Positions 43,451 to 53,959 of a stretch of 64,000 nt of DNA are shown piece after piece. Position numbers and translations under genes: made by a program. The stretch covers positions 62,001 through 126,000 of the forward strand of contig JAWPHD010005120.1 in assembly GCA_037043455.1 (NCBI GenBank), read 5' to 3'. Positions within the stretch are counted from its first letter, which is position 1. Every line of letters begins with the position of its first letter. The notes beneath the pieces are model-generated. The model saw nothing but the letters and a program-made list of their open reading frames with translations, was not told the origin of the DNA and made no database searches. The DNA comes from Cyrtodaria siliqua. Its lineage: Eukaryota > Mollusca > Bivalvia > Adapedonta > Hiatellidae.

Positions 43451-44369
43451 ATACGCCTTGAGCAAGATAAAGAAATATAAAGCAAAGCTCATATCGTCAT
43501 AATTATAATGATTTCGGATACGCTAAGAATTCGAAAGCAAACACATTTCAACCACTGTAAACTTTAACATCGGTAAAATCCGCAACAGACTACTTGTTAA
43601 GGAACCGCAATAAACTGTACATAACATTTACTAGTACTCGTTTATGGTATGCTATATCACCAGTTTAACACAATCACACGTCACAATCACACGCCACAAT
43701 CACACGCTACGATTTAATCAATTAGGCAGGATATTAACCACGCGCCATACAAACCCAATCGACTATATTTTATTACAAATTGTGTTAAGCGAATAGGAAC
43801 TATAACATATTGCTTAGATTATCCATGCGACATCTTGAATAATCAATGTTGGAAACATAGAAAGCAGAACGAGATGCCTGCAGAGGTCTGTTAAACATAA
43901 TCTTCGGTCAAGTATACGGTACGTTAGCATCCAAGACGAAACATGACGGGTGCTTTCGGGCGAAATAATGCATTGAGACACCACACAACACAGTTGAATG
44001 TAATCTAGATTCAAAGGACACAAGCAGGAAAGCTGTCGCGATGAAATTCGAGATGAGAAATGCAATGCTGCCGATCGATTCTGTAAAGTTAGAGAATAAA
44101 AATAAACTGGAGATACCTCGGACACGAAATCACTAGTACTAGGTTCGTATTTCGCATGTTGAGTATCTCAATCTGGATACTATTTACGATGAGTAAATCT
44201 GTCAAGAGGTGTATAATGCTAAGTACCTAGATTAGGAAAGTCAGTGGCTGGAGTATCAGGGTCAATAAACACCGTATGTTAAGTACTTCTATGGATCATG
44301 CAATTCAATATGTTTATACTCAGTGTAAAAGAGGTCTATACTTAAAGTAAATGTAGCTCCGTAAGGTAA

Positions 44370-44515
44370 AATAATATGAGAGTGGACCTTTGGAAACGGC
44401 CGAACACGATAAATACGAAATAATGCAGTCTCGGTTTGATTGAGACTGTTCATGAACGGTAGTGAAATATGCTTGCTATCGTTCACGCCACCTAGCCCCG
44501 GGTCAGTTTTGTTGC
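44370..44515 (-). repeat. repeat family B end, inserted in duplication copy 1
   Basis: GAGAGTGGACCTTTGGAAAC, GCAGTCTCGGTTTGATTGAG, ACTGTTCATGAACGGTAGTG and CACGCCACCTAGCCCCGGGT. It is missing at the matching place in copy 2 (about 51,110), so it arrived after the duplication. Confidence 0.75.
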
Positions 44516-44539
44516 CTGAACCTGTTTTCCTCATTTTAA

Positions 44540-44860
44540 ATATCTCTTAAGGAAATATCGTATTTGTTTTACCTCGGTAAGGAACGTCCGTGTGTTTTTT
44601 TACCTCGGTAAGGAACGTCGTGTGTGTTTTACCTCGGTAAGGAATGTCCGTACGTGTTGTAGCCTGGTACAGAAGTACCATGTTAAGGACAATTCTTAAG
44701 TACCTCGGTTAGGAAAGATCTTATGTTTAGAACCTGGAAGGGAACATTCTGATATTTCGTACGTCGGTTAGGAAAACTCTTATGTTTACAATCCCTCTAA
44801 GGAAAGTCCGCCTGTGAAGTACCTCGGTAGGAAAAATCCTTATGTGTACTTCCTGACTCA
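44540..44860. repeat. degenerate TACCTCGGTAAGGAA repeat
   Basis: About nine diverged units of ~35 bp built on TACCTCGGTAAGGAA(C/A)GTC, such as those at 44,572, 44,600 and 44,630. The paralogous position in copy 2 (51,060-51,476) has the same degenerate repeat and there continues into a homogeneous 30-bp array. Confidence 0.75.
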
Positions 44861-45094
44861 GTCATATACTGTCTGTTATTACAAATAATGCATACCTCCT
44901 CCACTCAATATGGATTAACGTGAACCATCATAACTCGCACATTCTACTGTTAATTAAGGAGAAATCAATACAAACATGTGTTGTTTTTTAAATATCGCGG
45001 TAAAAAGAGCTGAAAATAAAAAGATCGATGGTTTCTCGTGTTATCAGTTCGAATATCGAAATACTGATATAACTATGTACCTTACCACAATTTA

Positions 45095-45172
45095 TAAACA
45101 CGAAATGACTGATTAATTATAAACACGTAATGACTGGTTAATTATAAACACGTAATGACTGGTTAATTATTT
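45095..45172. repeat. 26-bp repeat, 3 copies
   Basis: TATAAACACG(A/T)AATGACTG(A/G)TTAAT is repeated three times head to tail. Confidence 0.85.
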
Positions 45173-46003
45173 CATTTAAGCGCACACTCTTACACACTAC
45201 TCTTACATACTGGTTCTCTTAATGCATTGTATATCTTAGTAATAACTACTCATTAATAATTGCCTATGACTATAACTTATTAAAAGGTGAAATATATCTA
45301 TAACGTTTAAGAAAACATGCTTTAAACATCAGGGTATCCGAAATAAAACGCATATCTTCCAGTATAATATAACTGCATATTAACAGAAAATTAAGTTATA
45401 TAGTTATTTAAGACAGAACACATTTTATTATTTAAAAAAAATTACAGTTAACGTTCAGGAAAATAGTTCAATGGGTTTTATTGCGGAGAAGAACATCTTG
45501 AACATATAAGTAAAAACAATTAATAAATTAATGAGTAAATGATGTTTTACGGCGCGTCGACACAAATAAATCATTCTAAAAAGCAAATAGGTGTTCATGT
45601 CTATTTAGAACACTTAACTTTCTCTTCTGTTTGTGTTCAAGTGCGTTAAATATACCCGGATATGAATCCAGCCATCTGAAAATGTTTCTGAAGATGTCCC
45701 AATACAAATAAATACCTTTAAATTTAGTATAATGTACAGTATTAATCATACATTACGAGCTTACTTAACCGGTATATTTTATGCTAGTTTACAACATTAA
45801 CTATACAGTATATATGTATGTAACCTGTGTATTTAACGGGTATAATTTACAGCATTAATTATACAATTCATGCTTATTTATTTGTTTAAATGTTGCCCGG
45901 TACATCAAGTTTTCTTTGTAGAAGAATCTGACATTTTAAAAATGACTCCAGTTAATGATTCATTGTCATATCAAACTATTAGTGTTCATGTCTTATCTTT
46001 CAA

Positions 46004-46372
46004 GGGACACACGGCAATCTTGAATTCGTATGTGTCGTGCTCGGCCGTTTCCAAAGGTCCATTATCATACTCTTTTTTGAAGTATTTGAAATGGGTGTCT
46101 CGATTTATATATCCGGTATCATCTTTACTTTTACCCTGGTTACATTTAAATAAATCAAATTTTAAGTATTCACTTTTTCGTCTTATTATACTATAAGTTT
46201 TAATATATTACTGGTGCAATAATATAAAAAATTATAATATGCAAAAACAAATGGCTTAATACAGTTCTTATAATTAAATTGATGATTGAACACAATGCAA
46301 TTTATGTAGAAAAATTAACGGGACGCCGCTAGTTTTTAAAAAAAATCAAGATTGCCATGTGTCCCTTTAACT
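46004..46372. mobile_element. TTAA-type MITE with nested family B piece
   Basis: The left end AAGGGACACACGGCAATCTT (46,002-46,021) and right end CAAGATTGCCATGTGTCCCT (46,349-46,368) are inverse; the right edge continues TTAA. At 46,021-46,075 a family B terminus (ATGTGTCGTGCTCGGCCGTT to ATTATCATACTCTTTT) is embedded, so B landed in the MITE or hitchhiked with it. A 108-codon + frame over this region is not coding. Confidence 0.65.
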
Positions 46373-46592
46373 TTAACATAAAATATGAAGAGAATTGCTA
46401 CCCTGCTTCATTGGTCTTGCACTGATTAAAGATAAAAAAATCGACACGAAAAAGTAGCATTCAAGGACGACAGTCATGTTGTTAACGCTGGTATTTTTTA
46501 GTATCTAAGTATACATATCTTACTGCGACTAATTGAAATAAATGCCTACTAACCGTAATGCAAGTAGGTCCTTTAACATTTACCTCATACTA

Positions 46593-47048
46593 TACTAAAG
46601 GAGAAAAAAAAACGCAACTCGGGAATTGCTGCTATATTTTGTATGAATAATATGCTGCTGTTAATCGAATGGTGCATTACTACATAAGTGCTTTCCATTC
46701 GAATCACATTTACTAAAGCAACACATGATTATATCATTATTGATAGAATAGGCTTTTGGATCAAACAGGTGAGCAAACTTAGGACGTATCATTTTGCAAT
46801 ATCTTTATATTAAATGGTTAAATTTTCAAAGCGGAACTTCAACATATATGTATTTCATGCTTCAAAGTGTACTGTGATTAAAATGTCTTCTACAGTTTTG
46901 TCCTTTCCCTAACTAGCTGCAATCCTTTTTTTTTTTTTTTACGAAACATCTTTTTGAGTTTTCTTTGGAATATTACGTGCAATCACGTGTGCAATATATA
47001 CAGTATAAAGCGGAAATTACCGAGGTACGTTTCTTTTTGACTTTGGTA
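46593..47048. mobile_element. MITE with TA target site, copy 2 (older)
   Basis: Ends TACTAAAGGAGAAAAAAAAA and TTTCTTTTTGACTTTGGTA are diverged inverse repeats related to the 38.2 kb MITE. The interior is homologous to that copy but inverted: GTCCTTTCCCTAACTAGCTG and TTTTTTACGAAACATCTT here, versus AGATGTTTTGTAAAAAAAAA and AGTTAGTTAGAGAAAGGACA there. Element proper about 46,595-47,046 (452 bp). Confidence 0.75.
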
Positions 47049-47650
47049 TATATCACTTATTCTAATACACCCGCACTATATAGCCTAGTTTAAAATATCT
47101 CGTTATATTCAACGATATATCACTGTAATTTTTGCAACGTTAGGAGAATAAGCAAAGTAATGCGAAATAGTTAAGTTGTGTGCACTATTTTCGCATTTTA
47201 GGGGTATTAGAAAAGAAATAGAACATCGTTTACTGTGAATTATTGTTTAATATATCACGGTTTGGAGTTCAATTGTAAACAACAATTTCACGAGCCCTTC
47301 TATGTTCTATTTCTTAATTGCATAACAAATGACAGAAAAAGAAATTATATCAAGCTATATGCCTACATGAGGTTAAAGGAAATTGCAATCTTGGACAATG
47401 TTGGAGTAGTTATCAAGCAGTAATGTGTGCACCTCAACTATGTCAACTAACTAATGAAATATCATTTTTACATTATATCTACCTGCATTTAAATAATAGG
47501 TAATTTGATTTGGAATGCTCAATATCTCTTCTTCTTGCTACTTTAATTTTAAATAGTATTTTATTTGGGTTGCAATATAATAATAATGAAATATACAAAA
47601 TCTATTTGATTTGAGGCTTTCTCGCTCACATTAAAAGAGCAGTGGTAGAA
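47049..47650. other. no recognised feature
   Basis: AT-rich, unassigned. A 62-codon + frame (47,235-47,423) contains no motif I recognise. Confidence 0.45.
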
Positions 47651-47654
47651 AAAC

Positions 47655-47976
47655 AATAATTGAATGTTGTTTAACGGCTCCTCAACACAGTATAGGTTAT
47701 TTAGAGCCGCCCCAGAGAGAGGGGAAGGATACATAGGAATCCGGGAACCTGCCCTACTCTTATTATCGAATAGATTCCTATGGTTCTTTAACGAGCTCGG
47801 AGGATAGACCGATACACGGGACCGCCCGGTTTACGTCCCCATCAGACGGACGAGGTTAAGGGAAAGTGTCTTGCCCAAGAACACACCGACGGAACTCAGT
47901 GGCACCACGGAGGATTGAACCGGGGCCTCCGGTTACAAATCCGCCGCGCTACCGACTGCGCCACGCCAGCCGTGGC
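47655..47976 (-). mobile_element. SINE-delta, tRNA-derived, full-looking copy 1
   Basis: On the minus strand the head has box A (TGGCGCAGTCGGTAGCGCGG, about 47,945-47,966) and box B (CCGGTTCAATCCTCC, about 47,913-47,927). The body has GTTCTTGGGCAAGACACTTT (47,863-47,882), GGGGACGTAAACCGGGCGGT and GGGGCGGCTCTAAATAACCT. The 3' end is GCCGTTAAACAACATTCAAT. It abuts SINE-alpha head to head at 47,977. A 79-codon + frame here is not coding. Confidence 0.75.
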
Positions 47977-48165
47977 TCCAGCGTAAATGGAGTTTCTACG
48001 ATAGAATTGGCAGCAACTCTAGGTTCTAGACCCATTTTCCATATTTTATCTCGATGCACATGGAGGATGAGCCTGGCATGTTCATGCATGTTAGGCGCCA
48101 TATAACCTTTCATGTGTTGGTGCTCCTTAAAACCCGATTCAGTTCAATTCAATTCAATTCAAATA
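47977..48165 (+). mobile_element. SINE-alpha, + strand, 5'-truncated
   Basis: TCCAGCGTAAATGGAGTTTC, GCAGCAACTCTAGGTTCTAG, GGCGCCATATAACCTTTCAT, and a clean (TTCAA)n tail, AGTTCAATTCAATTCAATTC (48,142-48,161). It starts at the position where SINE-delta's head ends. Confidence 0.75.
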
Positions 48166-48795
48166 TGAATTATTATAAATGACATGCAGTTAGGCTAGCA
48201 ATGTAAAAAAGCTAAAGACGCCGCCAGTTAAAACATAAATCGAGATTGGCCTGTGTCACTTTTTTTTTAAATAAAAAATGTCGTTGTACAAGAGTCGTTC
48301 ATGGAAGTCTGAAGGTTAACTAAAATTCTAACACGAGATTATATTTTTTTCACATTTTATTTTAGATATCAAGTCTACATACATTTTTTTCACATACGTT
48401 ACAGATGTGATTGTTACGACCTCATACAAGTGTTATTTGTAATAATACCTCTCTGTTCTCTATTAAGAATTTAGTCATACATGGAAGGAGTATACAATAT
48501 AACGTATTGCTAATTACAGCTAAGCATATCCTGAATCACATTCCATCTTGTTTTAATATTACCTTTTTATAATATAACACGAGATTTATTTCATTTGTAA
48601 TTAATTGATGAGATTAACTAGACAAACTAGGCGTTTAATCGGTACACCGGACTGACATGTTTTACCACAAGTCATAATTTAAAGAATACTCGTACATAAT
48701 CAACGTTTGAATTACAGAAATCTACATCATTTATATTCAAACCATACCATTCATTATTTAGAAAACCAACACCGGCCATTTAATGGTATAAATTG
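48166..48795. other. no recognised gene
   Basis: A faint copy of the TTAA-MITE right end lies at 48,205-48,275 (AAAGCTAAAGACGCCGCCAG). The rest is unassigned AT-rich DNA. Confidence 0.4.
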
Positions 48796-48796
48796 A

Positions 48797-49076
48797 ATCA
48801 TCAACACAGTATAGGTTATTTAGAGCCGCCCCAGAGAGAGGGGAAGGATACAAAAGAATCCGGGAACCGTGCCCTACTCTTATTATCGAATAGATTCCTA
48901 ACGTGCTCCGAGGATAGACCGATACACGGGACCGCCCGGTTTACGTCCCCAGACTAAGGGAACGTGTCTTGCCCAAGAACACACCGACGAAACTCAGTGG
49001 CATCACGGAGGATTGAACGCGGGGCCTCCGGTTACAAATCCGCCGCGCTACCGACTGGGCCACGCCAGCCCACATT
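48797..49076 (-). mobile_element. SINE-delta, copy 2
   Basis: Same blocks as 47,655-47,976, very similar: TCAACACAGTATAGGTTATT, GGACCGCCCGGTTTACGTCC, GGAACGTGTCTTGCCCAAGA, and head boxes around 48,995-49,070. The second copy lacks ~30 bp near the GATAGACC block and part of the GTCCCC junction. It probably shares a recent source with copy 1. Confidence 0.75.
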
Positions 49077-49094
49077 GAAGGTTCCTTGTTCACC

Positions 49095-49262
49095 GTCGGG
49101 ATGGTTCATATCGTATTATTGACATTTTAAATACCGAGTTCTGCTCAAACTGGGGCTAGAGTGCATGAACGGTAGCTAGCATTTCTTTTCTCTACCTTCA
49201 TGAACAGTCTCAATCTAACCGAGACTGCATTTTTTTATAGTTATCGTGTTCGGCAAATCCCA
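49095..49262 (+). repeat. repeat family B end fragment
   Basis: CAAACTGGGGCTAGAGTGCA, TGAACGGTAGCTAGCATTTC, TCATGAACAGTCTCAATCTA and CCGAGACTGCA. The stem is intact although the loop has changed (AATCTAAC). Confidence 0.65.
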
Positions 49263-49629
49263 AATTTCTCCTGCATTTAAAGAATATGTTATTGTTTTGT
49301 TGCACAAACTAGACAATGTCAGCATTATAAAGATATAAAGCATATTATCGTAATTATAACGAGTTTGATGTGATAATAATTCGAAAATAAACTGTAAACT
49401 TAACCATCCGTTACAGTGTTTGTTTAGGAACTATTTTTTACGTGATAATAATTCGAAAATAAATACCGTTCAACCACTATACACTTTACCATCCGCAAAA
49501 GACTACTCGTTTAGGATTTATTTCTGATATGATTAGAATTCGAAAACAAGTACATTTCAACCATTGTACACTTTACCATCACAAACGACTACTGTTTAGG
49601 AACTATTTATGATGTGCTAATAATTCGAA

Positions 49630-50050
49630 AATGAATAGACTTGTCTGCAGTCTTGTCTTGTCGTGCCCCCAATGGTTTATTCTCTTGTTGCTCTGGCTTC
49701 TGCCAAGTCATTGAGTACCTTCTTTTTTCTAGGCTATTGTTTTTTTGTATTTATATATACACGAGCATCTTTGTTTACTTATATTGCCTATTAATGCTGC
49801 CTTGTTGGTTAGAGAATAGTTTATGGCGAGGATTTATTAGGTTGACAGTAGGGTAAGTGTGTAAGAACCGGGTTTAAACCCCCATCAGCCTTTTTTGCCA
49901 CTGACTGTTCCAAGGCGGTAGCCCTACTGTCAACCATTTTGTGTTTGTGATGCCTTATTTGGCATTTTATTCATCTTTAAATTTGTTCTTTGTTTCTGTG
50001 TGTGTTTGTGGTTGACCGAATGCTACTTTTCCTGTTCTATTTTTAGATCT
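49630..50050 (+). mobile_element. RT1 3' region copy inserted in duplication copy 2
   Basis: GACTTGTCTGCAGTCTTGTC, GGCTTCTGCCAAGTCATTGA, ATATACACGAGCATCTTTGT, AATAGTTTATGGCGAGGATT, CAAGGCGGTAGCCCTACTGT and CTTTTCCTGTTCTATTTTTA. Absent from copy 1 of the duplication. Confidence 0.75.
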
Positions 50051-50084
50051 ATATTCAACGACAATATACTTTATTATTTGTATA

Positions 50085-50405
50085 TGTAACTTACTAGTAC
50101 TTAGGTGGTAGGCTTCCAAAAGATTTCTCTTATCAGTATGTATTAACACTCAGTTCGCTTAGTGCAGTTTGGCGGTGGTAAAACAGTCGCCCCGACTACA
50201 AATCAGTAGTGCTATTGATTATTTGGGATCATCAAGCCCAATCGGTGTGCCTTTAAAGTAGACTAACTCTTAAGCCGGTACAAGGAGGCTTGAGAGGTGC
50301 TATACATAAAATTACCTCTCATTAACAGACTCATTAAAACCGAGTATGCTACTTATCTCTCCCGTTTGTGTTTGTTGCTCCCAAGGGATCCCTTTTTTAG
50401 TATTC
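50085..50405 (+). repeat. repeat family A copy in duplication copy 2
   Basis: TTAGTGCAGTTTGGCGGTGG, ACAAATCAGTAGTGCTATTG, GCCGGTACAAGGAGGCTTGA, ACAGACTCATTAAAACCGAG and GTTGCTCCCAAGGGATCCCT. The stem is intact except for one pair (GAGTaTG). Confidence 0.7.
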
Positions 50406-51059
50406 AACCACAGTAAAAGTTACCATCGTTTACATACTATCACTTGTTTATGAGTATAATACAATCACACGCTACAATATAACCAATTAGGCACTACAAT
50501 GTGAACAATTAGGAGGCAATTTACCAGGCGCTATATACGCGTAATATCAATCGAATTCTTTTTTATTACAAATTGGTTAAGCGAATGGGAACTGTAACAT
50601 ATGGCTTAGATTATCTATCTTGAATAATCAATTTTGGAAATATAGAAATCAGAACGAGATGCCTGCAGAGTTCTGTTTAACAAATATTGTCGGTCACGAA
50701 TACGGTAGGTGGACATCCAAGGGTACTGCCAATCGAAATCATGTATTCAGATACACCACACCATAGCTGAATGCAATTTTCAGTCAAAAGACACAAGCAC
50801 GAAAGCTGTCGCGATAAAATTAGAGAAATGCAATGCTGACGATCGATTATGCAAAGTTAAGAGAATAGCATTAAACTAAGATTACTTCGGTCACGAAACT
50901 CACTAGGTTCGTATTTCGCATATTTATTACAGCAACCTGGATACTATTTATGATGAATACATCAATCACGAGGATCATAATGCTAAGTACCTAGATTAGG
51001 AAAGTCAGTGGTTGCAGTATCACGATCAATACTCACCGTATGTTAAGTATTAAGTTACG

Positions 51060-51476
51060 GAAATTCCGTAGTTTAAGTAGCGCATTGAAGGAGGTCTATA
51101 TGTAATGTATCTCTGTAAGTTTAGATCATATCGTTGACAACCCCTGCAAGGAAAGTCCACATATGAAGCGTCTAGTAAAGAAAGTAAATATGTGTATTAC
51201 CTCGCTAAGGAATGTTCGTATAATTAGTATCCAGGTAAAAAAATGACCTTATGCGGTTTAGGGTCTCCGCAAGAAGAGTCCTTATGCTCTGTACGTCGGT
51301 AAGCAAAGTTCGCATGGTTGATACCTCGGTAAGACAAACTTATGTTTTATTTTGTTATTATGTTAGTTCTTCGTTGAGGGAAATCGTTATGTTTAGTACC
51401 CCGACTAGGAAAATTTCTTATGTTTAGTAACCCGGCTAGGGAAAATCCTTGTGTTTAGTACCCCGGCTAGGAAAAA
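51060..51476. repeat. degenerate TACCTCGGTAAGGAAA repeat (paralogue of 44.5 kb)
   Basis: Units such as TTACCTCGCTAAGGAATGTT, GATACCTCGGTAAGACAAAC and TAGTACCCCGGCTAGGAAAA recur about every 35-45 bp and flow into the regular array. Confidence 0.75.
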
Positions 51477-51806
51477 TCCTTATATACAGTAGATCGGTAT
51501 GGACAATCCTTATATACAGTAGATCGGTATGGACAATCCTTATATACAGTAGATCGGTATGGACAATCCTTATATACAGTAGATCGGTATGGACAATCCT
51601 TATATACAGTAGATCGGTATGGACAATCCTTATATACAGTAGATCGGTATGGACAATCCTTATATACAGTAGATCGGTATGGACAATCCTTATATACAGT
51701 AGACCGGTATGGACAATCCTTATATACAGTAGATCGGTATGGACAATCCTTATATACAGTAGATCGGTATGGACAATCCTTATATACAGTAGATCGGTAT
51801 GGACAA
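51477..51806. repeat. 30-bp minisatellite, 11 copies
   Basis: The unit TCCTTATATACAGTAGATCG (+GTATGGACAA) is repeated 11 times with a single substitution (GACCGG at 51,703). The unit is a modified member of the preceding degenerate repeat. Open frames of 125-142 codons on both strands reflect the 30-bp period only. Confidence 0.95.
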
Positions 51807-51879
51807 TTCTCATGTTTCGAAGTTGAAACTTGAGAGACTGACAATATCTTTGTAACGTGTCCATACATGTTCAACTCTG

Positions 51880-52240
51880 TACACCGATGCTAAAAAGCAG
51901 CACAAAAACAATACAATAATATGCTATAGACCATTGTGGGTGGAGGAGGTCTGAACTATTCGGTAAAAACAAACATTACATTACTATTCTTTTAACGTTA
52001 CCAAAATAAACAGCTTGATTCGGGTGCTTATCACACATACTTTCCTTAACAAGCTAATACACACACGAATTTTTTTTTATAAGGCTACTCAAAATAAGGG
52101 TTTTACTTACCGAGGTCCTTGACATAAGGAGCTTCCTTATCGAGGTACTACCCATTCGGACTTTCCTTATCGAGGTACTACCCATTTTTGCCTGTGACTA
52201 TAACCGAAAGGTGAAACATCGAAAATGTGTAAGACGGAAT
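51880..52240. other. spacer with inverted TACCTCG repeats
   Basis: CCTTATCGAGGTACTACCCA occurs twice (about 52,137 and 52,164), preceded by TTACTTACCGAGGTCCTTGA. These are the same repeat as at 44.5/51.1 kb in opposite orientation, so the array region has an inverted outlier. Confidence 0.6.
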
Positions 52241-52587
52241 GCATCTAACATGGTTTATTAAAATGCTCAATGTTGATTGGTTAGTAGGTTGGTCTGAAGA
52301 AAAGCTATATAAACCTGACGTAATGTACGTCAACCGTTAAGACGTCCTTTTAAACGCCAGAATACACGTTAACCGTTGAGACGTCATGCAAACCAACAAC
52401 GCAATGAAATGCGCTATTTTAAGCAACGCTACGTTCCAACAACACATTTAAATAGGATGAAGCTGTATGTTCTTCTCATTTGATGTTGAGAGAGAGAGGC
52501 ATAAAATGTATGTTGTGAAAATGTGTTTGTATGTTGTGCAATCTCTCGACAAAATGTGTTTCATGATACATAAAACTCCATTTTAGA

Positions 52588-52762
52588 TAAGAAATAAAAT
52601 TTCCAGCGGGTTTATAGTGTGCGAGATCAAAACCTGGTGTGCGGGACTTGAAACACATCGAAACCGCAGGTCTGCGGCCCTTGGTATCGATGAACTTCAA
52701 GTCCCGCTCACCAGGTATTGATCTGGGAAAATATAAACCCGCTGGAAATATTTCATTTCTTA
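52588..52762. repeat. ~175-bp near-perfect palindrome
   Basis: The left arm TAAGAAATAAAATTTCCAGC...GGTGTGCGGGACTTGAA and right arm TTCAAGTCCCGCTCACCAGG...GGAAATATTTCATTTCTTA pair along their length, with the centre at CCGCAGGTCTGCGG (about 52,662-52,675). Almost no loop remains. It is a foldback or MITE-type element with no copy elsewhere in the window. Frames of 63-74 codons on both strands are mirror artefacts. Confidence 0.85.
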
Positions 52763-52810
52763 ATTATAGCATTAGTGTATCCGAGCACAAACGTATATCT
52801 TCCGGTATAA

Positions 52811-53209
52811 TTGAATTGAAGTGGGTTTAAATGCGCACCGACAAATGCAAGGTTATATGGCGCCTAACTGGAATGAATATGCCATGATCATCCTCCATTT
52901 ACATCGATATACAATATGGAGAATGGGCCTAGAACCTTTTCACCTGCATATCTGCAGAGTTGCTGCAAATTCTATTGTAAACACTCCATTTACGCTGAAG
53001 CCACGTTTATTGTTTTTCTGCAATTGCTCTAGTGATTTGAGCGAGATGGCACCTGAAGCAATGCAGGGGTCATGATGAAGAACTCTAATGAGCATGAACA
53101 AAAAATGATAAAATGAACATGAATTTGGGGGATTCTACCCCTCTGCCTACCCCTCTAACGGGATATGCAGTGACCATATACTGTGCCCGGGAACCACACG
53201 GGGCATCAT
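52811..53209 (-). mobile_element. SINE-alpha, complete copy with target-site duplication
   Basis: 399 bp inserted between CCGGTATAA (52,802-52,810) and CCAGTATAA (53,210-53,218), a 9-bp direct repeat with one mismatch. The unoccupied version, CCAGTATAATATAACTGCAT, is present at 45,359 in duplication copy 1. On the minus strand it starts ATGATGCCCCGTGTGGTTCC and ends in the AATTCAA tail. A tRNA-like head is not obvious; the start carries a degenerate GGTAGAATCCCCC. Confidence 0.85.
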
Positions 53210-53499
53210 CCAGTATAAAATAACTGCAGTTTAACAGAAAATTAAGTTATATAGTTATTTAACAGGGAAGTATATATTTTTTTTATATAAACTACAGTTA
53301 ACGTTCTGGAAAGGGGTTCTGAATCAATGGTTGTTTACGGAGGATAAACTTATTAGTGAGAAACACACCACTGAAAGGAGAAAGACATGAGTTACAGTAA
53401 TTGTCTAGAACGGCTGCTGTCTCAGTGGATATAGTTTATTTGACAAGGTTGCAATCAGAAACAAGATAATTGTTTAAAGTCCTAAAGAAATGCGTATAG

Positions 53500-53710
53500 T
53501 ATGGTCTTTTTCTGAATAGCTCTGAAAGAGTAGATATAAATTTAGAACAGGAAATATAGCATTCAAGGACCGGAAACACGCACAGAAACAAACTACTACG
53601 AAGACGAATACAATTCAAGATATGCCATCACAAACATAAAAAGGTCGAGAATAGGGCTAGCCCCTTTGAACGGTCAGTGGCGAAAAAGGGCGCTGATGTT
53701 TGAAGCCCTA
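53500..53710 (-). mobile_element. RT1 3' terminal fragment
   Basis: TTTAGAACAGGAAATATAGC, GGTCGAGAATAGGGCTAGCC and GAACGGTCAGTGGCGAAAAA. Confidence 0.6.
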
Positions 53711-53874
53711 ATTCCAATGGTAAGCAATTCATACTGTTTGATCTGATACTGAGTAGGCTCACACATTATGAACCTGGCGATAACATAAGAACGTAGCCAG
53801 TCATGAACTGTTGAATTGTTAAGACAACTTTCTCTTTTTCTTTGTGTTTCGATAATCCCCTTTTCAGAATACGG

Positions 53875-53932
53875 TAATGTATCCATCCCTCTGTAATGTA
53901 TCCATCCCTCTGTAATGTATCCAGCCCTCTGA
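53875..53932. repeat. 19-bp repeat, 3 copies
   Basis: GTAATGTATCCATCCCTCT is repeated three times; the last reads CCAGCCCTCT. Confidence 0.85.
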
Positions 53933-53959
53933 AGGCATGTCGGAATACAGTTTATATTA

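Larger units (their letters stand above)
43480..45510 (+). repeat. direct segmental duplication, copy 1
   Basis: Shares ordered blocks with 49,330-53,350. Examples: GCAGAACGAGATGCCTGCAG (43,865 / 50,650), AAGTACCTAGATTAGGAAAG (44,220 / 50,985), ATATCTTCCAGTATAATATA (45,352 / split at 52,802 and 53,210) and GAAAATTAAGTTATATAGTT (45,387 / 53,238). Copy 1 has a family B insertion (44,370-44,515) absent from copy 2. No conserved coding frame is evident. Confidence 0.8.
49330..53350 (+). repeat. direct segmental duplication, copy 2
   Basis: Long, insertion-rich version of 43,480-45,510. It begins with three ~100-bp tandem units built on TGTGATAATAATTCGAAAAT (49,370-49,630), of which copy 1 has one. 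Insertions specific to this copy are RT1 (49,630-50,050), family A (50,085-50,405), the 30-bp array (51,477-51,806), a palindrome (52,588-52,762) and SINE-alpha (52,811-53,209). Confidence 0.8.

Noticed and set aside
51436..51874. Frames of 125-142 codons on both strands with a 10-residue repeat
   Set aside because: Artefact of the 30-bp array; no start context, no domain, mirrored on both strands.
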